Below, piece after piece: positions 57,427-64,000 of a DNA stretch of 64,000 nt (positions within the stretch are counted from its first letter, which is position 1; each line of letters opens with the position of its first letter). A model generated the notes under the pieces. It was not told the DNA's origin. It was given only the letters and a program-made list of their open reading frames with translations, and made no database searches. Source of the stretch: Lotus japonicus (Eukaryota; Streptophyta; Magnoliopsida; Fabales; Fabaceae); the NCBI RefSeq assembly GCF_012489685.1, contig NC_080044.1, forward strand, positions 17,340,369 through 17,404,368, given 5' to 3'. Position numbers and translations under genes: made by a program.

Positions 57427-60400
57427 CTAGCTTTTGCTTAAGGACTTCAACGTTATTGGACAGCCACTCCTCAGTCTAGGTATGTGTGCCTTCTTCTCTA
57501 AACTAGTATCTAAATCATCAAGGGTCCACCTATGCAGGATAATATATTTCAATTTTTGCCTATTTGTGCAATTCAAAAGAAGGATAAAAATCTTGGAATG
57601 GCAGAAAAAACTCACGTGTAACTACTAGTGAGTCTGTGTAAGAAGATCAACATTGTCACTTTCGCCATATTCATCCCAAGGCATGTCCTTGGCCCTGATC
57701 CAAAAGGTATGAAACTGTAGGGCTTTTGCATTTCCTGTAGATATATGTATTTAAGTATGTAAAATAATTATTTTACACCATGATATGGCAAAAGACAATC
57801 AAGAAAATGAAAGAGATAGCAGTGTCTTGGATTTGAGTATTTGTATATAGAAAAAGAATTTGCTAGGAGAGTTAGCCCACGAGGTCTCAAATATGATTGA
57901 CTCTCGTGGAGAATACTTGTAGAAAAAAACTAGAGAGGAGTAGGAGTTACTTACATCAAATCTTTGCGGATTGAATTTCAACGGATCCTTGTACAAGTCT
58001 GAGTCGTAATGTACACAAGTTGCATCGACGTTAACGTGCCAGCCTTTCTTTATTTCATGGCCTGTTATTTTACCACTAGTATAATTAGTAACGTGGCCAA
58101 GATAATTATGGTTAAGGCTGAATTTAATGAGAACAATTTTATACAACATTTTTATTGAGTGAATTACCTTCAATTGTGCAGTCTTGAAGTGCTACACGAG
58201 GAAACCATAACAGGACATTGGACATTCTCAGTGTCTCCTTAACTACCTGGGGTGAACAAGGAGAGATTCTTGACATTTAACAAATTCCGTCACATGTACT
58301 TTAAAGCTTAAAGTTTAGAGACAAGTAATCATTTCATAGGTAATGCAGAATTTCTTTAGTTCTAAAGTCTAACCTTCAAACCATAACGCATGTTGTTGAG
58401 GTCATCTTGCTTAAGTGAAGCTCCTTCTGGCTTCATTTTGGTTAAAGACAATTGTTCTTCCTGTGTAAGTCAAAATGAACGCTTGTAATTTCATCAGGAA
58501 AGTACTAAAAGTTACGATACGAAATGCAACAAGGTGTAGTTATCGACTACTACTACATAATTTCTATCAAATAACTCAGTTAGCTTCGCCGCATCAACAT
58601 TTCTTGCAATTTTCCCTTGTAGCATATATTATTGTTGCTTATCTTAACATACAATTGTGAATGTGGTTTTCTGACCAATGAGAACACTAAGTTAGGGTGA
58701 ATTTGTAAAAAAAAACACCAAGTTCAATGAAAAAAATACTTTTCAACCTCAATCTAACAATTATTTTTACTTAGCTTATAGCGTTTTGAAATTCATAAAA
58801 CAGATGAAAAAAGTACTTCCAATATAAATTTAAACACATACAGAGTCAGAATTCAGATCATTTGCTGCCACTGCAACCTCTACAGCAGCAAAATGACAAG
58901 TGTTTAATTTTTATTTTTACTAATTCAACTTTTGACTAATTAATATGCATCGTTTGATATAAGAATTCAGAGCCAAGAATTTGCAGCAGAGATGCAAAGG
59001 ATCCATGTTGACAGAGTCATGCATGCCCTCATGAAAGAAAAAGCAGTTTTGGCTCCACACAATGATACTTCGATATTGAAGATAATTCAGAAAATTCTAT
59101 ACTTAATCCTTCTGTTTAGTATTAATGCTTTGTAGGGTCAATAATTTTACTACAATCTATGCATTATCTCACCCTGAGTATGTCCTGCACTTCTTTGTTG
59201 TCATGTAGAAACTTGACACTCCACATCATTGCTGCTGCTGTGGTAGTCTGTCCAGCAACTATCAATGTTAACAGATTATCCATAATCTCAGAGTCATCAA
59301 GCTTTTCACTGGCTGGCAATGAGTCTCTCTGCAACATGGACTGCAAGAAGTCCTCTGAAGACTCTTCTCCCCTCCTGCGTCTAGCAATGATTTCTCTGAA
59401 GGTTTGCATGAGCCTTCTACGAGCCTGCGTGTTACTAAATGTTTGAAATTTTTTCTACAATCGATTTTAAAGCCAAAACCAATCACGGGAAGAGTTTCTG
59501 TAAATAGCTTCTGGCTTTCAGAATTGATTCTGAGGAAAAAGAAGTTGATTCAATACATGCTATCAATGTTGGTATTTTCTTAAATTACTCATAGGAAGCA
59601 TATAATTGACTTCACTTCAATTTAATCCTAGGAGGCGACTTAAATTTACATACAACTATTTAAAGTTTGTGAAGAACTTGTAGAAAATATATATGTTAAT
59701 CGAAATATCACTAACCTTGATGCCTTTATAGTATCTGGTGCCAGGAATCATGACAGGAAAAGATAACATAGCATCAGAAGTGGCTGTGCAGTCTTTCTCG
59801 ATCTTTTGTAGTAATGAATCCTCCGTGATGCTCATCAGCATCTCACACATTCCATCAAATGTCATCTTTATATGTCAAACATTTCATGGGAGTCAGGAGA
59901 AAATCAAAGTATACTTACTGATTTTCTTACCCTGTTTAGCATTTTTACTACTTTGCTCCTATCTATATCTTCTATATATATATATATGTAAAGCACACTT
60001 GAGTTTTAGCATTAAATACATAAACAAAACTCAAGTGTTGCATTGTATTAAAAACATTCAAGCAAAAAAAAAACTTTGTAATAAATATATTCAACAATAA
60101 TAAAATTTAAATTTAAAAAATTTATATTGTCAAAAACCATTCAACTACTTACATTAAATAACAACGTTCATAAACTTAAAATTTACTTGAGTTTTGTATT
60201 TCACAAATATTAAAATTAAATTCAATAAGAAAATAATAGTTTTTAACAAATAATTTAGATAAAATAGTTTTAAAATTTTAAAATTTCAATTTATATGTAA
60301 AAGAGACTTGAGTTTTACATTAAACCATATAACGCTCATACCTTTTTATTAAAATACATTAAGAAATAATAAATTTTCTTTGTAATAATATATTAAAAAA

Positions 60401-62333
60401 TGAAAAAATTTGTATTGTAAAAAAATATTCAACTACTTACATTAAATAACGACATTCATCAACTTAAAATTGACTTTAAAAAAACACTGAAATTATCTTC
60501 AGTTTTGCATTTGACAAATATTAAAAAATTAAACTTATTTAATAATAAATAATATGTATAAAATATTTTAAAATTTAAAAATGCCGTAAAAAGGTATTTA
60601 TTCTTAACTATAACATATATGTGCATTATTGAAAAAAATATTTAAACACATTTTTAATCTATGATATATTAGTAAAAATTACTCGAGGAAGCATAATAGA
60701 GAAAAATAATAATGACAAAAGTGGAAGAAATGTTTGTTGTGAGAGTCTCAAGGATTAATCTCATGGCTATCGACTGTGTGAAAACATTTGCAAACCAAAT
60801 AAGTTGAAAAAAATTATTCACAAGATAACATTTTAGACTATTTTTTGTCAAAAGGGTATTTAAGTTATCACTTATTGTAATTCAAAAAGTTAAAATCAAT
60901 TTATTCTTCTTGGTCATGACATGTCACAGCAAATGACTTTCCATGTAAAAAATATAAAAAAATGATATTAAAACTTATTTCATGGCATTAAATACTTATT
61001 AATTAACATTTTTTACGTAATTTAAATTTTTTAAATTAAGTTAATAATTTTTCATATTATTAAATAAATATATTTTTAATTGTTAAAATTATTTCTACGC
61101 TAATAATTAAATTTGAGTAATATTAATTATTTATACAAAAAGAACTATAATAATATTTATTGAAATGTCTTAACACAAATTTTTTATATTTATAATTAAA
61201 AAATATTTTAATTTTTATTTAATTAAACTATAATAATTTTTATATATTGGTAAAAAATATTGTAAGTAAACCCGTGCAACGCACGGGTATAATATCTAGT
61301 TTATAAGATATTCCAGAATTTGTTTATGTTCATTCATGAAGTATTTATCCTTTTATTTTTTCAAGTTAACCATTGACATGTAATATTTTATTTTTAATTA
61401 TCTAACATTCATGAATAAATTCTTTCAATTTTCTAATTGGAATAATTGTGTGTTGGCTCAGAAACATAGTAATCTCTCCACAATCCATACCACATTGGTC
61501 AAATAGCAAACGGCACAAGTGAATGAACATAGGACTATTGACTGTGATAGCTGAAGATATTAGGTGTATGAGTCATTCTACTTATATACTACTCAACACT
61601 TCCATTTTCATTTAACATGAAACTTTAATTCACACATGAGTTCTTAACATTTAGAAAAACTAGCAAGGACGGACCCACGTTAAGAGAAGGTGGGTCAAGT
61701 GCCCCTACATCATTTTTATTTTTGCTTCATACAATACTATACTATATAATATAAAATATTATCTTACCCCCGCACTCTTCATAAATGCCCCCATAGCTTG
61801 ACAATTATACATTTAGTGCCACTAAAAAGTTAACTTCTTTTACTTAAAATTCTTGGATCCATCGCTGAAAACTACCATGATTTTTTTTGTAAATTTGAAA
61901 CTAATAACTTATTTTAACTAATTTTTTAAAGTTAAAAGTGACTTATAAATAGAATAATGGTGAGGACTTACTTGGCTCAATAGAAAATGTATAAAGCTTC
62001 GTTTTTACCTTCATGCAGAAGTCCAGCACCTTGAAACTTTTCCCGCTCTCTTGTAGCTTTTGCAGCCTTCCACACAACATTTTGTCAAATTTTGTGAGTA
62101 ATGAAGATAGGGAGGTCATGGAGAATGGTTCTGATAGAAGTCGCCTTATTCTTTTGTGGCTCTCAACGGGCACACATAATAAGCTTTTCTCTCCTACAGC
62201 ATCTGCCATTGATTTCACATAACCCTTGTTGAATACCACAAAATCATTAGCAAAAATTGTCCTAGCACCTTCAGGGTTAGGAACAAATACATGGATCTTG
62301 CCGAATACCCTTGTCTTGAACCATCTCCCATGC
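57427..62333 (-). CDS. Cytochrome P450, CYP85 clan, probably CYP722 (5' exon outside the window)
   Basis: Eight exons on the minus strand, 62333-62009, 59865-59716, 59424-59173, 58460-58374, 58246-58168, 58061-57955, 57734-57616 and 57529-57427, keep phase and encode about 406 residues. The first visible codon is split, and the membrane anchor and Pro-rich hinge are missing, so one more exon lies beyond 64000. Key motifs: I-helix AGQTTTAAAMMW (with Gln where many P450s have Asp or Glu), ExxR in KETLRM, the PERF-like NPQRFD, and the haem loop FGSGPRTCLG with the axial Cys. The chain ends RSGCPITLKSLSKS. CYP85-clan enzymes oxidise hormones, and CYP722 members act on strigolactone precursors in some plants. 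The subfamily call (722A-like) rests on remembered segments such as FNKGYVKSMADAVG. The other candidate is another CYP85-clan family. No stop or frameshift occurs. Introns hold a Helitron and, upstream, a CACTA end. Confidence 0.85.
59968..61299 (-). mobile_element. Helitron (non-autonomous) in a P450 intron, ~1.33 kb
   Basis: Read on the plus strand the right end has a perfect hairpin ACCCGTGC-AAC-GCACGGGT (61270-61288), then TATAATAT and CTAG followed by T at 61300. This is the classical Helitron 3' end (CTRR, inserted before T). The left end A/TCTTCTATATATATATAT near 59968 fits the 5' TC rule; a start at 59962 is also possible. There are no inverted ends or target duplication. The interior has two tandem copies of a ~309-base unit starting near 59994 and 60303. 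No helicase gene. By its hairpin the element reads on the plus strand, antisense to the P450. Confidence 0.85.
61300..62008. other. Remainder of the P450 intron upstream of the Helitron
   Basis: Intron DNA with GGACGGACCCACGTTAAGAG at about 61669 and TTCTTGGATCCATCGC at about 61850, an inverted-like pair often found at old plant transposon ends. No gene. Confidence 0.4.
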
Positions 62334-63399
62334 CTATATTTACATCAAGTTAACATGTTATATTGGCCTAACAGAATCTGATAAAACACCACAATAAACT
62401 TGATGGTGGTCTAAAAAATATTTTGGTCTAAGCTTATGATTATTTGGATCTAGTTTAGTTGAATTTTCAACCCAAAGTAATTATTCACCTGTTACTCTGT
62501 TAGTTATTATTTTCTAACTGATTCCACTATATGCCTAGAACTTTATTTTAGTCTAAAAGTTCAACCTTCTAGCATAAATTGAATCAATATGGTCCATATA
62601 ACAAGACTAGTGAAAGTCTTGGATATGAAGTACTGACTTGTCATTCGTTCGCACTCGAAACACACCTAGACTGGGTGAAAATAGAAAGAAAAAAGAGAGA
62701 TGAATGTATTATTCTTACATGACACCACCCTTCTTATATTAGAGGCCACTTTTATTAGACTTGGAATCACGGACTCTAAATATACCTTTAGGTTGATGAG
62801 TCTATGTGCTAGATGTGAAAGTGATGTGTGGTCCAAAAATTTTAAGGCGCTATTTGACCTAGAACACTCAAAGTTATAAATTGTTGTAGTCCCCTTAATC
62901 TATTCAATGTGAGACTTGTTTTCTTTCGACACTATTCTCAAGTTTAACTGAATTAGTCAAGTAAGACATGTTTTTGCTTGGACTTATACTCAAGTGGAAA
63001 CTCAGAGATCGTCTATGCAAGGTAGTGCTCCTTTTTCCTTAAACTTCAGTCTCAAGGGCTCATTACTTGATTTTATAGTTGATAATTGAGTATTAGTTGA
63101 AAGTTGTTTCTCTTTCAACTCATTTGATATTTTCATGTAACTCTTTTTTTCTTTGGCTTTTTTTTCAATTATGGGCAGTGAGACAATTTGGGCTATGATG
63201 TCATTTGTTGGATTTGAAAGTCTGGACCTAACATGTTCCGTTAGCTTTGAGAGAGTGTGATTGACTAATGACTAGTTTGGACTATGATGTCACTTGTTAA
63301 ATTCGGAAGTACACGCTTAAAATGTTTCTTTCATTTAGAGTTTTTTTTATAAGCAAATGTTAGTTGTTAGTAATTAGTCCTTCTTAGTTGATAATTGAG
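62334..63399. other. Presumed first intron of the P450 gene
   Basis: No coding exon was found on the minus strand that could carry the P450 membrane anchor. GGACTATGATGTCA(C/T)TTGTT-like segments occur at about 63190 and 63280, and AGTTGATAATTGAG occurs at about 63077 and again just before the CACTA end, so a local duplication is present. Confidence 0.5.
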
Positions 63400-64000
63400 C
63401 ACTACAAAAAAAACATGATTTAGTGGGGGTTATTTAGCGGGGGTTTTAACAACCCCCGCAGATTACATTAATTTTCATTAGTTAGGGGAGGTTTTAATAA
63501 CCCCCGCAAAAACTTACGTTATTATCTCTCCCAATTTTCACTCTCTGAACTCTCATCTCACTCTCACTCTCACTCTCACTCTGAACTCGTTTCTCATTCT
63601 CACTCTCACGATTGCAACCTGATTCGTTAACCATGGAAGCTCCTGAATCCTTTCCACCTATTTGATCTCTCGATTTCCACCGATTGCAACCTGATTTGAT
63701 CTCTCAATTTCCACCGATTTCAACCTGATTCACTCTCGATTTCTTCTGATTCGACTCTCAATTTCACTCTCCTGATTCCACTCTCGATTAAACCCTAAAA
63801 TCTACTCTCAGTTCTCTTTATGATTCCTCAATCTCCAGTGTTTCACGAGAAAACGCTCAATCTCTGCTTCACTTGCATTTTCCTGGTAAGAACTCAACTC
63901 CACTTCCGTATGAGTTTCAATTTTGCTTCTGATTTTGAGTTTTGTTTCTCTTTGGAATCACAAATTAGGCAGAAATTCTCTGGAGCTGGAACCTAGACAT
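63400..64000 (+). mobile_element. CACTA (En/Spm-type) transposon, left end only
   Basis: The sequence begins CACTACAAAAAAAACATG and is followed by repeated subterminal motifs GCGGGGGTT and AACCCCCGC within 100 bases, the layout of CACTA elements. A (CTCACT)n tract lies at 63550-63590. After it a leader-like, TCTC-rich region with an ATG at about 63633 suggests the start of an internal gene or captured sequence. The element runs off the window, so its other end and content are unknown. Confidence 0.85.

Overview
This is a stretch of flowering-plant nuclear genome, most likely from a legume. The evidence is AT-rich intergenic DNA, genes with many short GT-AG introns, plastid transit-type N-termini and dense plant transposons (MULEs, hAT, Helitron, CACTA, LINE, SINE, Stowaway-like MITEs). 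Lotus japonicus or a close relative would fit, but the species is an impression, not a proof. All exon borders were read by eye from reading frame, splice dinucleotides and remembered family sequences, and coordinates were counted by hand.

Seven protein-coding genes can be supported. From left to right they are: (1) a plant-specific coiled-coil protein with a C-terminal membrane anchor (+, 598-4370); (2) an organellar ERA-type GTPase with a KH domain (+, 6117-10361); (3) a plastid lipid phosphate phosphatase of the epsilon type (-, 11943-14036); (4) a single-exon DUF4408/DUF761-like membrane protein (+, 35663-36400); (5) a SABATH carboxyl methyltransferase (+, 47301-49191); (6) a Tm-1/UPF0261-like ATP-binding plus TIM-barrel protein (+, 52790-56815); (7) a CYP85-clan cytochrome P450, best match CYP722, whose first exon lies outside the window (-, 57427-62333). 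From memory, genes 2, 3, 5 and 6, and possibly 1 and 4, correspond in order to Arabidopsis loci around AT5G66420-AT5G66480, so the window looks like an old conserved block stretched by transposons.

The gaps hold most of the novelty. 14.0-35.6 kb is a transposon-rich island. It holds a partial duplicate of the phosphatase 5' end, a hAT element, a SINE, a decayed LINE, a gag relic, a fold-back MITE, a MULE with a possible FBD fragment, and a roughly 9.6 kb array of three related units. Two further MULEs are inserted in the array, and one of them carries LRR-kinase fragments. 36.4-47.3 kb is mostly unrecognised AT-rich DNA with a 5'-truncated LINE, several MITEs and an (AT)n tract. 49.2-52.8 kb contains a Pack-MULE with an antisense VHS-domain (TOM1-like) fragment and a hAT element with a perfect 8-bp target duplication. 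Inside the P450 gene a Helitron occupies one intron, and a CACTA element begins in the presumed first intron and runs off the window.

The genes do not form a pathway. They share the neighbourhood by descent. Two are organellar housekeeping genes (ERA GTPase, plastid phosphatase) and two are likely specialised-metabolism enzymes (SABATH methyltransferase, P450). The most notable gene-level anomalies are a phosphatase intron whose expected 3' splice AG reads GG, with an in-frame AG 15 nt further on, and a GC-AG intron in the ERA gene. I found no convincing new multi-gene system.
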